In this document: piece by piece, positions 27,858 through 35,041 of the stretch | Layout of the letters: each line of letters starts with the position of its first letter | How positions within the stretch are numbered: the stretch's first letter is position 1 | Assembly (NCBI GenBank): GCA_016868315.1 | Contig: VGHE01000003.1 | Coordinates: forward strand, 1-64,000 | DNA: 64,000 nucleotides | Reading direction: 5' to 3' | DNA from: Betaproteobacteria bacterium | Lineage (GTDB): Bacteria > Bdellovibrionota_B > Oligoflexia > Silvanigrellales > Silvanigrellaceae | Translations under genes and position numbers: made by a program | Notes under the pieces: generated by a model | The model's database searches: none | What the model was told of the DNA's origin: nothing | What the model saw: the letters and a program-made list of their open reading frames with translations, nothing else

Positions 27858-28429
27858 GTGCGCCCTCGTGTTTCATCGAGGGCAATGAACAAGCGATCGC
27901 GCACAGCATTTTCGAGCCCGTTGGCCGACTGCGGCTGCATTGGATTGTGAGTGCTCGGTTTGAGCCAGCGCTGCGCGCGTTTGAGGATGACCGGAGTGAG
28001 AGGGGCTTCAAGAACAATGACATCAAAATGCCCTTCACTGCACACTGCCTCAACGCTTTGTTGGGGGTGTGTGCTTTCAAGAAAAAGTGTGTGTGCAAGC
28101 GAGATCTCAAAAGATTCAAGGGTGCGGCGGTTGAACTCCAGCGCGCTGCTGGCCAGGGAGATCCAGGCGATGTTGAGTAGAAGATGAGGATCGCGCTCGC
28201 GCTTGCGCAGAATGTTTTGTTGCTTGCGGAGGAGTTCTAGGGTTTGCGCATAGGGTTTGAGCTGTAGAGCCTGCAGAGCTGCAGGCAGAGCGCGGTTGTG
28301 AGTGCCCCAGATTCTCAGGGGGGTACTGTTGAGACGCACAAACCCAGTAGAGGACGGGCGTGTGAGCGAGGCTTCCCGCGGCCGAGCAGAAGCTTCGATC
28401 TGAAAGGGGATGTGGAGTCCGCTGCTCAT
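27854..28429 (-). CDS. imuA: ImuA/SulA-like protein, first gene of the mutasome operon
   Basis: 191 residues. It occupies the ImuA position (imuA-imuB-dnaE2) and overlaps imuB by 4 bases. Sequence likeness is weak: RALPAALQALQLKPYAQTLE at residues 45-64, LLLNIAWISLASSALEFNRR and EGHFDVIVLEAPL resemble the beta-strands of a RecA/SulA-type fold. No Walker A motif (GxxxxGKT) is present, so it cannot be a canonical ATPase. ImuA proteins interact with RecA and ImuB during translesion synthesis. Function assigned from context; a small SulA-like inhibitor is the alternative. Confidence 0.6.
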   Translation of the reverse strand: MSSGLHIPFQIEASARPREASLTRPSSTGFVRLNSTPLRIWGTHNRALPAALQALQLKPYAQTLELLRKQQNILRKRERDPHLLLNIAWISLASSALEFNRRTLESFEISLAHTLFLESTHPQQSVEAVCSEGHFDVIVLEAPLTPVILKRAQRWLKPSTHNPMQPQSANGLENAVRDRLFIALDETRGRT

Positions 28430-28484
28430 AAAACAACTCGAAGTTCAGTAGGTTAAATACCCCGGTCGAGAGTCTTTATGGCTC

Positions 28485-28506
28485 TGTATGGGGTACATGT
28501 GTATGG
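28485..28506. promoter_or_regulatory. Candidate SOS operator upstream of imuA-imuB-dnaE2
   Basis: The 22-base motif TGTATGG-N8-TGTATGG (direct repeats 15 bases start to start) lies 56-77 bases upstream of the imuA-like start. It is matched at 18 of its first 20 positions by the site over the lexA start, which is what a LexA regulon would predict. The left half also contains TGTA-N5-TACA, an inverted repeat that may be the true operator. Another TATGGCTCT lies at 28477 and again at 28586. Confidence 0.5.
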
Positions 28507-28697
28507 TATTAAATCTGTGTTGGGATAGCAAGCGTGTCACCCTCCCTCCGAGGACTCGCTTTGAAATAACATCACCCGAACTGTGTATGGCTCTATTCAA
28601 CCCACCGGACTTGCGTTTGTTTTTTTATTGTGTCATAAATCTCTTGGGAATTTCGTGAGTTGCTTAGACTAACGCACGACTCGCTCTCTTGCTGTTT

Positions 28698-28719
28698 TGT
28701 ATGGGGTATATTTGTATGT
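28698..28719. promoter_or_regulatory. Candidate LexA autoregulatory site over the lexA start
   Basis: TGTATGGGGTATATTTGTATGT repeats the imuA-upstream motif almost exactly. Both candidate lexA start codons (ATG at 28701 and 28716) lie inside it. LexA bound here would block its own transcript. Known LexA boxes are inverted repeats, so either the direct repeat or the partial inverted repeat TGTA-N5-TATA could be the recognised form. Confidence 0.5.
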
Positions 28720-29570
28720 TGCCGTTAACCGACCTACAAGGCCAGGTGATCACCTACATTCTTCAATGCCTCGATCACACTGGCATGCCGCCCACACTGC
28801 GGGAGATCGCAGCACACTTTGAGTGGAAGGCTGTAGGCAGTGCGCAGGATGTGGTGAACGTGCTGCGCAAGAAAGGTTTTCTGTTGCCCCCCAATCCGGG
28901 CAAGTCGCGGCAGCTGGTACCAACCTCGGAAGCGGTGGAGTGGTGGGCAGCGCAAGCGCAATCTCAAGGCACATCAAGTTCTGGAACCTCGCGCTTGTTG
29001 CGCAACGTCCTGAGAGATCGCGCTCCATTGGGGCTATCTCAATCCGAGGCAGGGCGAGCGTCTTTAGGCACGTCGGCCTCACGCAGCGGTTCCCCAGAGC
29101 AGCCCGCATGTTTGTTTGTGCCGGTCATCGGTTTGGTTCAAGCCGGTTCTCCGATTGAAGCCATCGAGCACGCAAGCACAACCGTCCCCTTCATGAACGT
29201 GGCAAAAAAATCCACCGAAAGTGATCTCTTTGCAGTCGCAGTTGATGGCTACAGCATGATGAACGTCGGCTTTCTTCCCGGAGATTTTCTGTTGGTTGAA
29301 TCCGCCACAAGCGCACGCAATGGTGACATCGTTGTTGCGGCGGTTGGCGATCACGAAGTTACTGTGAAGCGCTTTGCCATGCGTGGTTCGCAATTATACC
29401 GCCAGGCTCACGAGAACCTCATGCATTCAAACAAACGCTCTTTTGAGAATCTTCCCCCGGCACTGCTTGTTCCCGAGAACAACGATTTTGCAGCTATTCC
29501 ATTTGGATTGAATGAGTCCGATAAAATCATCGGGCTTGTGCGTTCTTTGTATCGCCAAGATGTCAATTGA
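28716..29570 (+). CDS. lexA: LexA repressor / autoprotease with long linker
   Basis: 284 residues from ATG 28716 (289 from 28701). N-terminal winged HTH (LTDLQGQVITYILQCLDHTGMPPTLREIAAHFEW...VVNVLRKKG, residues 4-54). The C-terminal S24 domain has the self-cleavage bond Ala143-Gly144 (GLVQAGSP), nucleophile Ser180 in VDGYSMMNVGFLPGD and Lys218 in VTVKRF. It should repress DNA-damage genes and cleave itself on RecA filaments. Between the domains lies an unusually long Ser/Ala/Gly-rich linker (about 73-132); typical LexA is near 200 residues. No Shine-Dalgarno is visible before either ATG, so the message may be leaderless. Divergent from the imu operon, which it probably controls. Confidence 0.93.
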   Translation: MLPLTDLQGQVITYILQCLDHTGMPPTLREIAAHFEWKAVGSAQDVVNVLRKKGFLLPPNPGKSRQLVPTSEAVEWWAAQAQSQGTSSSGTSRLLRNVLRDRAPLGLSQSEAGRASLGTSASRSGSPEQPACLFVPVIGLVQAGSPIEAIEHASTTVPFMNVAKKSTESDLFAVAVDGYSMMNVGFLPGDFLLVESATSARNGDIVVAAVGDHEVTVKRFAMRGSQLYRQAHENLMHSNKRSFENLPPALLVPENNDFAAIPFGLNESDKIIGLVRSLYRQDVN

Positions 29571-29571
29571 A

Positions 29572-30318
29572 TCAGCGCACCTGTTTCTCAATCAGCTCTA
29601 GGCTGTCCGCAAAATCAAATGCACAGTGGCCGGGCTCTTCGGTGAGCCGTGCACGCAAGGGTAAACCCATTTCGGCGTATTTTTTCAGGCCTTGCTCTGT
29701 TTGTTGAAACAAAAAATCCTTGCGGCTCATTTGAATAAAAAGCGGAAAATTTTTCTCCAATGTGCTTAATCCCTGAATCTTTGCTGTTGTCGGTGCAGAT
29801 CCACCGCAGAGCGCAGCGGCCACGCCTTTGAGCTGTGCACCATGACGTGGATAAAAATCACCCATCAAAAATGTTGCGCCCGCCGAAACTCCTACCAAAT
29901 AAATTTTCAGTTCCTCTTTGCTTTCTAATTCTTTGGGAATTGTTTTTTTTATCAGCTCTATTAAAAATAGGTCTTGTTTTTCACCCTCCATTTTTTCAAA
30001 CGGCCAATTGTGGTTTTTGGTTGGAGCGCGTGGAGCCACCACCGCAAAACTTCTCGGACAGGCGAATTTTAAAAACATTTGAGCGAGGTCTGCTGTTGAT
30101 GCGTGGCCACCGCGGCCATGTAAGGCCACCACCACGCCTGCAAGCTTCTGCGGGTTTTGTTGTGCGCAGCGAGCCACTGCGAGAGTGGAAGATTGCTGTG
30201 CGGCGCTGACCATCACTTCTCTCACCAGGCCTCTGGGTTGAGCAGTCGCCTGCGTTGGCAGGCTCAAGAAGACGCATAAGAAAAGTTTTATATAATTATT
30301 TTTATTATTGATATTCAT
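29572..30318 (-). CDS. Secreted alpha/beta hydrolase (PHB depolymerase/phospholipase type)
   Basis: 248 residues with a signal peptide (YIKLFLCVFLSLPTQATA). The alpha/beta hydrolase core shows the oxyanion region VVALHGRGGHAS, the nucleophile elbow GVSAGA (Ser near residue 147) and a late His in EEPGHCAFDF. The sequence around ALHGRGG resembles LpqC/PHB-depolymerase-like esterases. The substrate is unknown. Its 5' end faces the ferric-iron transporter, with two Fur-box-like sites between, which suggests expression under iron starvation and possibly a role in hydrolysing an iron carrier (inference). Only one base separates its stop from the lexA stop. Confidence 0.8.
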   Translation of the reverse strand: MNINNKNNYIKLFLCVFLSLPTQATAQPRGLVREVMVSAAQQSSTLAVARCAQQNPQKLAGVVVALHGRGGHASTADLAQMFLKFACPRSFAVVAPRAPTKNHNWPFEKMEGEKQDLFLIELIKKTIPKELESKEELKIYLVGVSAGATFLMGDFYPRHGAQLKGVAAALCGGSAPTTAKIQGLSTLEKNFPLFIQMSRKDFLFQQTEQGLKKYAEMGLPLRARLTEEPGHCAFDFADSLELIEKQVR

Positions 30319-30331
30319 ATCTTAGTCTCTT

Positions 30332-30350
30332 ATTGAAATTTATTCTCAAA
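30332..30350. promoter_or_regulatory. Fur-box-like site A (proximal to the hydrolase gene)
   Basis: ATTGAAATTTATTCTCAAA resembles the 19-bp Fur consensus (inverted GAnAATnATT halves). It lies 14-32 bases upstream of the hydrolase start. It repeats site B with the same orientation 34 bases away. Confidence 0.65.
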
Positions 30351-30365
30351 AAAACACAATTCCTT

Positions 30366-30384
30366 ATTGAAATTGATTCTCAAT
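30366..30384. promoter_or_regulatory. Fur-box-like site B (proximal to fbpA)
   Basis: ATTGAAATTGATTCTCAAT is a 19-base palindrome with 7 of 9 half-site positions matching, close to the classic Fur box. It lies about 40 bases before fbpA. Iron-bound Fur here would repress fbpABC and, with site A, the divergent hydrolase. Confidence 0.75.
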
Positions 30385-30424
30385 TGCATTAGACCTCAGA
30401 AGACAAGAGAAAAGGAGAGGACAA

Positions 30425-31453
30425 ATGCGCTTGAACACCATATTCGCAGTTTTGATTGCTTCTAGCTTACCATTGATCGCGCACCCAGCTGAGGCCAAAA
30501 AATCTATCAACGTCTACACAACCCGCCACTATGAATCCGATCAAAAGCTCGCTTCTGAGTTTGAGAAGAAAACGGGCATTGCGGTGAATATCGTTCAGAT
30601 CAAAGAAGCCTCACAGCTGATTGCGCGCATCATTGAGGAAAAAGACAAGAGCCAAGCGGATGTGGTCATTACAGCCGACGTCGGAAATCTCTGGAGAGCC
30701 TCGGAAGCCGGAATTTTTCAGCCACTCGCGTCTGCGGCGGTCAAGAAGAGTGTCCCCACGGAGTTTCGCGATCCTAAAGACAATTGGACAGGCCTTGCCA
30801 TGCGTGTGCGTGCACTGGCCTACAACAAAGAAAAAATTAAGCCCGAGCAAATCGCGCGCATGGAAGATATCGCTTCACCTGCGCTGAAGGGGCGGGTTCT
30901 GGTGCGTAGCTCTAACCATGTTTACAACCAGTCGCTTGCAGCCACGCTTCTCGCAGCCAACGGACGCGATGCAGTCGTTGGTTGGGCGAAGGGTGTAACG
31001 GCGAACCTCGCGCGCAAGCCTCAAGGTGGTGATACCGACCAGATCAAAGCAATCGCTGCCGGTGAAGGTGATGTCGCTATGGTGAACAGCTACTATGTTG
31101 CGCGTCTGCTCGATTCCAAGAATCCAGCAGAGAAAGACCTCATGAAGAATACTGCGGTCGTGTTCCCCAACCAGAAAGACAGAGGTGCCCATGCCAATAT
31201 CAGTGGTGGCGGCATCACCCGTTCAGCGAAGAACGTGGCTCATGCACGCCAATTTCTTGAGTTTCTGGTCAGCAAAGAAGGGCAGGAGATCTTCGTCTCC
31301 TACAGTAAAGAGTACCCGGTTCGAGCGGATGTTGCGATTCCGGCTGTTCTGAAATCACTGGGCCAACCTAAGCTCGATTTGAAGGGGCTGTCAGCTGTCG
31401 GGCAAAACACACCTGAAGCAATCAAAATCCTCGAAGAGGCTGGTTGGCGTTGA
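30425..31453 (+). CDS. fbpA: Ferric-iron ABC transporter, periplasmic binding protein
   Basis: 342 residues with a signal peptide (cleavage near AEA-KK, residue 24) and a strong AAAAGGAGAGG site. Family marks of FbpA/FutA are INVYTTRHYESDQKL at the start of the mature protein, ADVVITADVGNLWRASEAG, and the Tyr pair NSYYVARL that binds Fe3+. It captures ferric iron in the periplasm and hands it to FbpB. First gene of fbpABC, next to a good Fur box. Confidence 0.95.
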   Translation: MRLNTIFAVLIASSLPLIAHPAEAKKSINVYTTRHYESDQKLASEFEKKTGIAVNIVQIKEASQLIARIIEEKDKSQADVVITADVGNLWRASEAGIFQPLASAAVKKSVPTEFRDPKDNWTGLAMRVRALAYNKEKIKPEQIARMEDIASPALKGRVLVRSSNHVYNQSLAATLLAANGRDAVVGWAKGVTANLARKPQGGDTDQIKAIAAGEGDVAMVNSYYVARLLDSKNPAEKDLMKNTAVVFPNQKDRGAHANISGGGITRSAKNVAHARQFLEFLVSKEGQEIFVSYSKEYPVRADVAIPAVLKSLGQPKLDLKGLSAVGQNTPEAIKILEEAGWR

Positions 31454-33000
31454 GTCTTTTGGCTAAGTTTTTCATCCTTGTTTGTGTCGCTGTTTTTTTG
31501 GCTCCCCTCTTCGCTTTGGTGGTGGAAGGGAGCGGAGCTTTTTTTTCTGAAACTCTCACTCTTTCTCCAGAACTGCTCTCAGCCTACGGGCAGAATTCGC
31601 TTCTGTTGTTGTTGGGAAGTGTTTTCGGTGCGGTGTTTTTTGGTGGCGTAACGGCCTATTTGTGTGCCCGCTTTGAATTTTGTGGTCGAAAAATGCTTCA
31701 GTGGCTTGCAGTACTTCCGTTGGGTGTGCCGAGCTATCTCGTGGCCTATACGTGGGTCGATTTCCTGGTTGATCAGGGCGTTCCCGGGGGAAGCCTCAGA
31801 AATCTCACCCTGACTTGTTTTATTTTTGCGTTCAGTCTTTCTCCCTACATTTTTCTTCCTGTGTATGTCGCGCTTGTTTCGTTGTCTGGTTCGCTCATTG
31901 AGTCTGCACGTCTTTTGGGACGTTCTCGGCTGGCGATTGTGCGCGAAATTGAAATTCCCTTAGTGCGTCCTTCCCTTTTCGCCGGTGCACTGCTTGCAGC
32001 GATGGAGGTTCTTGCAGACTTCGGAACGGTCGATTTCATGGCTATCGATACCTGGAGCACCGGAATTTATCGCAGTTGGTTTGGATATGGCGATCGTGCC
32101 CGGGCTGCACTGCTTGCATTGGTCTTACTTTCTTTTTCGGGCGTCATCTTGTTTTGGGAGGCGCGCCTGCGCGGCCGTGCATCTTTGGCACGCACTGGGC
32201 GTAATACCTCCGATCTCGTGCGAACGCGCATGAGTTTCAGACGCGCTTTTCCTCTTATTCTGGTTGCACTCGTTCCTGTTCTTTTGGCCTGCGTTTTACC
32301 ACTTCTGATTCTCGTTCAGCGTTCATTGCTGTCGTTCGATGTGGAGCAATGGATTGCTGTTGTGCGGCCGACGACTGCTACACTCTCGCTCGCGCTCGGC
32401 TCTGGTGCTGTGGTTGTCTGCTTTGGATTTCTTTTTGCATTTGTTCTGCAGTTGTGTGCAGGGCGGTTTTGGAATGACATGGTGCGTTTGGCAACTCTTG
32501 GCTATGCGCTGCCGGGTGGTGTGATTGGTATTGGTCTTCTTGTTTTTCTCGCGCCTTTTTCCCTCAGTGGAAGCCTTGTGGGGCTTGTGTTTGCGTACTG
32601 TATACGTTTTGTAACTTTGGGTACTTCAACCATCGAGGCAGGTTGGCTGACCGTCCCACGTGTTTTTGAAGAACAGGCACGCATCTTAGGGTGTTCAACC
32701 CTTGCTGTGTTACGCCGTGTGAGTATTCCGCTGCTGCAAAAGAGTCTTGCATGCGCGTTTATTTTGGTTTGTATCGATATCATTAAAGAGTTGCCGGCAA
32801 GTATGCTGTTGCGGCCATTTAACTTTGAAACCTTGGCGATTCGAACCTACAACCTAGCCTCCGACGAGCGACTTGCAGAAACTGCTCCTGCCTCGCTGCT
32901 CATGATTGTTCTTTGCGTTGCAGGGGTTTTCTTGGCTCAGTCTCTGGGAGCATTTGGGATTTCTGAAAACAAAAAAGCAGGCAAAAATCATGAGCAATGA
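31444..33000 (+). CDS. fbpB: Ferric-iron ABC transporter, permease
   Basis: 518 residues with about 12 membrane helices arranged as two fused permease halves, as in FbpB. Each half carries an EAA-type loop for the ATPase: SARLLGRSRLAIVREIEIPLVRPS in the first and EEQARILGCSTLAVLRRVSIPLLQKS in the second. The TTG at 31444 overlaps the fbpA end by 10 bases; the TTG at 31450 (TTGA overlap) has better spacing from GAGG and may be the true start. Moves Fe3+ across the inner membrane. Confidence 0.93.
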   Translation: MALSLLAKFFILVCVAVFLAPLFALVVEGSGAFFSETLTLSPELLSAYGQNSLLLLLGSVFGAVFFGGVTAYLCARFEFCGRKMLQWLAVLPLGVPSYLVAYTWVDFLVDQGVPGGSLRNLTLTCFIFAFSLSPYIFLPVYVALVSLSGSLIESARLLGRSRLAIVREIEIPLVRPSLFAGALLAAMEVLADFGTVDFMAIDTWSTGIYRSWFGYGDRARAALLALVLLSFSGVILFWEARLRGRASLARTGRNTSDLVRTRMSFRRAFPLILVALVPVLLACVLPLLILVQRSLLSFDVEQWIAVVRPTTATLSLALGSGAVVVCFGFLFAFVLQLCAGRFWNDMVRLATLGYALPGGVIGIGLLVFLAPFSLSGSLVGLVFAYCIRFVTLGTSTIEAGWLTVPRVFEEQARILGCSTLAVLRRVSIPLLQKSLACAFILVCIDIIKELPASMLLRPFNFETLAIRTYNLASDERLAETAPASLLMIVLCVAGVFLAQSLGAFGISENKKAGKNHEQ

Positions 33001-33679
33001 AATTCTTTCGCTGCAGATCAACGACGCGCTTTTCTCGTACCCCGGAACACCATCTGTTTTGGCCGGATTATCTTTGCGGGTTGGCCTGGGAGAGCGCGTG
33101 GCCGTTCTTGGTCAATCAGGAATTGGAAAAAGCAGTCTGCTGCGCCTGATTGCAGGTTTGGAAAAGCTTTCAGGCGGTGAGATCTGGATTCATGGTGAGA
33201 AGGTTTCCTCAGCACAACTCCACGTTCCCCCCGAAAAACGCAGAGTCGGAATGGTTTTTCAGGATTGGGCGGTTTTTCCGCACCTGACTGTGTTCGAAAA
33301 TATTGCGTTTGGTTTGCAACGTCGCGGGAAAGATGTCTCTGAGCGGTCGCGGGTCGGTGAATTGCTGACTGAGTTTGAGCTGCAGGGGCTGGAGTCGCGC
33401 ATGCCCTCGACACTCAGTGGTGGTCAGTTGCAGCGCGTCGCTTGCGCGCGTGCACTCGCTCCAAAGCCTGAAATACTTCTTCTTGATGAGGCTTTTTCGA
33501 GCCTGGATGTCAGCCTGCGGCAGCGCGTCCGTCAGCAGGTGGTCGGAGCTCTGAAGCTGGAAAAAGCAACGAGTATTCTTGTCACTCATGACCTCGATGA
33601 AGCACGTGAGTTTGCTGATCGTGTGTTCGAGTTGCGTCACGGATGCCTTCATGATGCCTCAGTGGTCTCGGCAGGTTAG
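32990..33679 (+). CDS. fbpC: Ferric-iron ABC transporter, ATP-binding subunit (short form)
   Basis: 229 residues from ATG 32990, overlapping the fbpB end by 11 bases. Walker A is GQSGIGKSS, the Q-loop GMVFQDWAVFPHLTV, the signature LSGGQLQRVACARAL, Walker B ILLLDEAFSSLD and the switch His in LVTHDLDEA. All catalytic parts are present. FbpC is usually near 350 residues; the C-terminal regulatory domain that senses iron in Neisseria-type FbpC is missing. An in-frame start at 32906 would lie deep in fbpB and is unlikely. Confidence 0.93.
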   Translation: MSNEILSLQINDALFSYPGTPSVLAGLSLRVGLGERVAVLGQSGIGKSSLLRLIAGLEKLSGGEIWIHGEKVSSAQLHVPPEKRRVGMVFQDWAVFPHLTVFENIAFGLQRRGKDVSERSRVGELLTEFELQGLESRMPSTLSGGQLQRVACARALAPKPEILLLDEAFSSLDVSLRQRVRQQVVGALKLEKATSILVTHDLDEAREFADRVFELRHGCLHDASVVSAG

Positions 33680-33794
33680 GGGGTAAGGCTAGGATTTTAT
33701 TTGCTTGTCCTCAGATTTTTTCGATTGTCAGGGTAAGTGTCCTGGTTTAGGTGGTAGTGCCGGAGAGGCTCTGTTTTCTTAAAGAGGAATCGAA

Positions 33795-34319
33795 ATGAAA
33801 TTAAATTCACTGATGATATTTTCGACCCTGCTTTTTTCTGCCTGCGGAATGAATTTAGATTCGGATAAGCAATCCGAGCTGAGCTCTGAGAAGTTCGCTA
33901 TTGCTGTTCTCGGTATTGAAATGGGCTCGTGCACGCGCGAAGAGCTGACGCGCTTTGTGGCGGGTGAATATGTGCCTGCGATCTCTGATAAACTCCCTCG
34001 CGATCAGCAGATTGAACTCAGGCAGAAGTTTGGTCGGGTCTTGAAATTCCCGGCTCACATGGCCTCAGACGCAATCGCATCTCCCTTAGGCGCGGAATTG
34101 AAAAAGATTCTCGGAGGTATTTTTCCGCGCGATTACTCTGGTGAGCGTGTGGAAAAGGCCTTCTTTGAAAGCGTCGCTGATGGTTCATTTACGCTGTTGG
34201 AGTTCGTATCGCAGTACCCGACCGATGTGCTGCGTGTAAATGGTATTGCCTTTATGTCGAAGAAGGCGAAACTCGAGAAGTCATTGATTGACCTCGAGCG
34301 TAAATACCAGGGGCTCTGA
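33795..34319 (+). CDS. Stand-alone DUF1400-like lipoprotein
   Basis: 174 residues after AGAGGAATCGAA. The signal has a lipobox LLFSAC (Cys near residue 17). The mature part follows the order of the DUF1400 region found in front of some alpha/beta hydrolases: REELTRFVAGE, IELRQKFGRVLKF, SPLGAELKKILGGIFP, GERVEKAFFESVADGSFTLLEFVSQYP and a final helix. Here it is alone, with no hydrolase domain and no hydrolase gene adjacent. Family likeness is by eye. A strong hairpin terminator follows. Confidence 0.65.
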   Translation: MKLNSLMIFSTLLFSACGMNLDSDKQSELSSEKFAIAVLGIEMGSCTREELTRFVAGEYVPAISDKLPRDQQIELRQKFGRVLKFPAHMASDAIASPLGAELKKILGGIFPRDYSGERVEKAFFESVADGSFTLLEFVSQYPTDVLRVNGIAFMSKKAKLEKSLIDLERKYQGL

Positions 34320-34335
34320 AAAAGGCGCCTGGTGT

Positions 34336-34381
34336 TTAAAAGCAAAGAGCCGTGCATCTCTGCACGGCTCTTTGCTTTTAA
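34336..34381. terminator. Bidirectional intrinsic terminator
   Basis: A perfect 21-bp stem with a TCTC loop (left arm ...AGCAAAGAGCCGTGCA, right arm its complement), with A/T-rich arm bases forming a T run on both strands. It sits between the stop codons of the DUF1400-like gene (plus) and the His-rich protein gene (minus). Confidence 0.85.
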
Positions 34382-34389
34382 GATTGTAA

Positions 34390-35034
34390 TTAGAACTTGA
34401 GTTTGCTGAGCAGTGATTTTAGCCCGGTCGCTCGGAGTCCGGCGAGCGCTTTGCGCACATCAGCGAGGAGTTGTTCGACCTCTGCCCGTTCATGACCAGA
34501 AAAATTCTCCAGCTCCTCAACGCTCTTGGCGAGTGTTTCTTTTCCACCAGAACGTGTCAGTGCTAGCTCAAGACCCTTGAGCGCGTTCATTTGTGCGCGT
34601 TGCAGCGCGGTGAGTGCGGTTGTCCCCGATACTTTAGTGGCAAGCTCTCCATTGACTGCTGCCGTCGCTGCTGCGTCGCCCAGGTGTGCAAATCCGGAAC
34701 CTGCCTCAATGAGGAGTGCAACTGCTTGCACTGTGTTGACCGAGGCCTGAGCCTGGTTGAACAAGGTTGTGCATTCGTGAGCGCTGAGATGCTTGTGGCA
34801 ATGAGCGTGGTCGTGATGGCCATCGTGCGCATGATGGTCGTGATGGCCATCGTGCGCATGGGTGTGATGGCCATCGTGCGCATGGGTGTGATGATGGCTG
34901 TGGTCGTGTTCGTGCTGTGGGTCGTGTTCGTGGCCAACATTGCTGCCATGAACGTGATGATGCGCATGGTCATGTTGGTGCTCATGACCGCAGCAGCCAT
35001 CGTGTTTATGTTCTTTATCTTTGTGGTCGTGCAT
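34390..35034 (-). CDS. His-rich metal-binding protein with helical C-terminal domain
   Basis: 214 residues. Residues 1-85 are about 40% His mixed with Asp, Glu and Ala, including a CCGHEH motif and repeated HAHDGHH units, so this part should bind several Ni, Zn, Co or Cu ions. Residues 86-214 are a helical region (FNQAQASVNTVQAVALLIEAGSGFAHLGD ...) without recognised family. There is no signal peptide, so it is probably cytoplasmic, for metal storage or delivery. The ribosome site AAGGATAA overlaps the stop of dusB, 7 bases upstream, so it should be co-transcribed with dprA-dusB. The long plus-strand reading frame opposite it is an antisense artefact. Confidence 0.8.
   Translation of the reverse strand: MHDHKDKEHKHDGCCGHEHQHDHAHHHVHGSNVGHEHDPQHEHDHSHHHTHAHDGHHTHAHDGHHDHHAHDGHHDHAHCHKHLSAHECTTLFNQAQASVNTVQAVALLIEAGSGFAHLGDAAATAAVNGELATKVSGTTALTALQRAQMNALKGLELALTRSGGKETLAKSVEELENFSGHERAEVEQLLADVRKALAGLRATGLKSLLSKLKF
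34814..34884. repeat. Short tandem repeat in the His-rich gene
   Basis: A 20-base unit (TGATGGCCATCGTGCGCATG) occurs identically at 34814, 34841 and 34865, with periods of 27 and 24 bases. It encodes the repeated HAHDGHH unit, and copy number change would leave the frame intact. Confidence 0.85.
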
Positions 35035-35041
35035 GTGTTGG

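Noticed and set aside
34814-34884. Repeats with similar spacing, first considered as a CRISPR array
   Set aside because: Only three 20-base copies with 4-7-base spacing inside a coding region.
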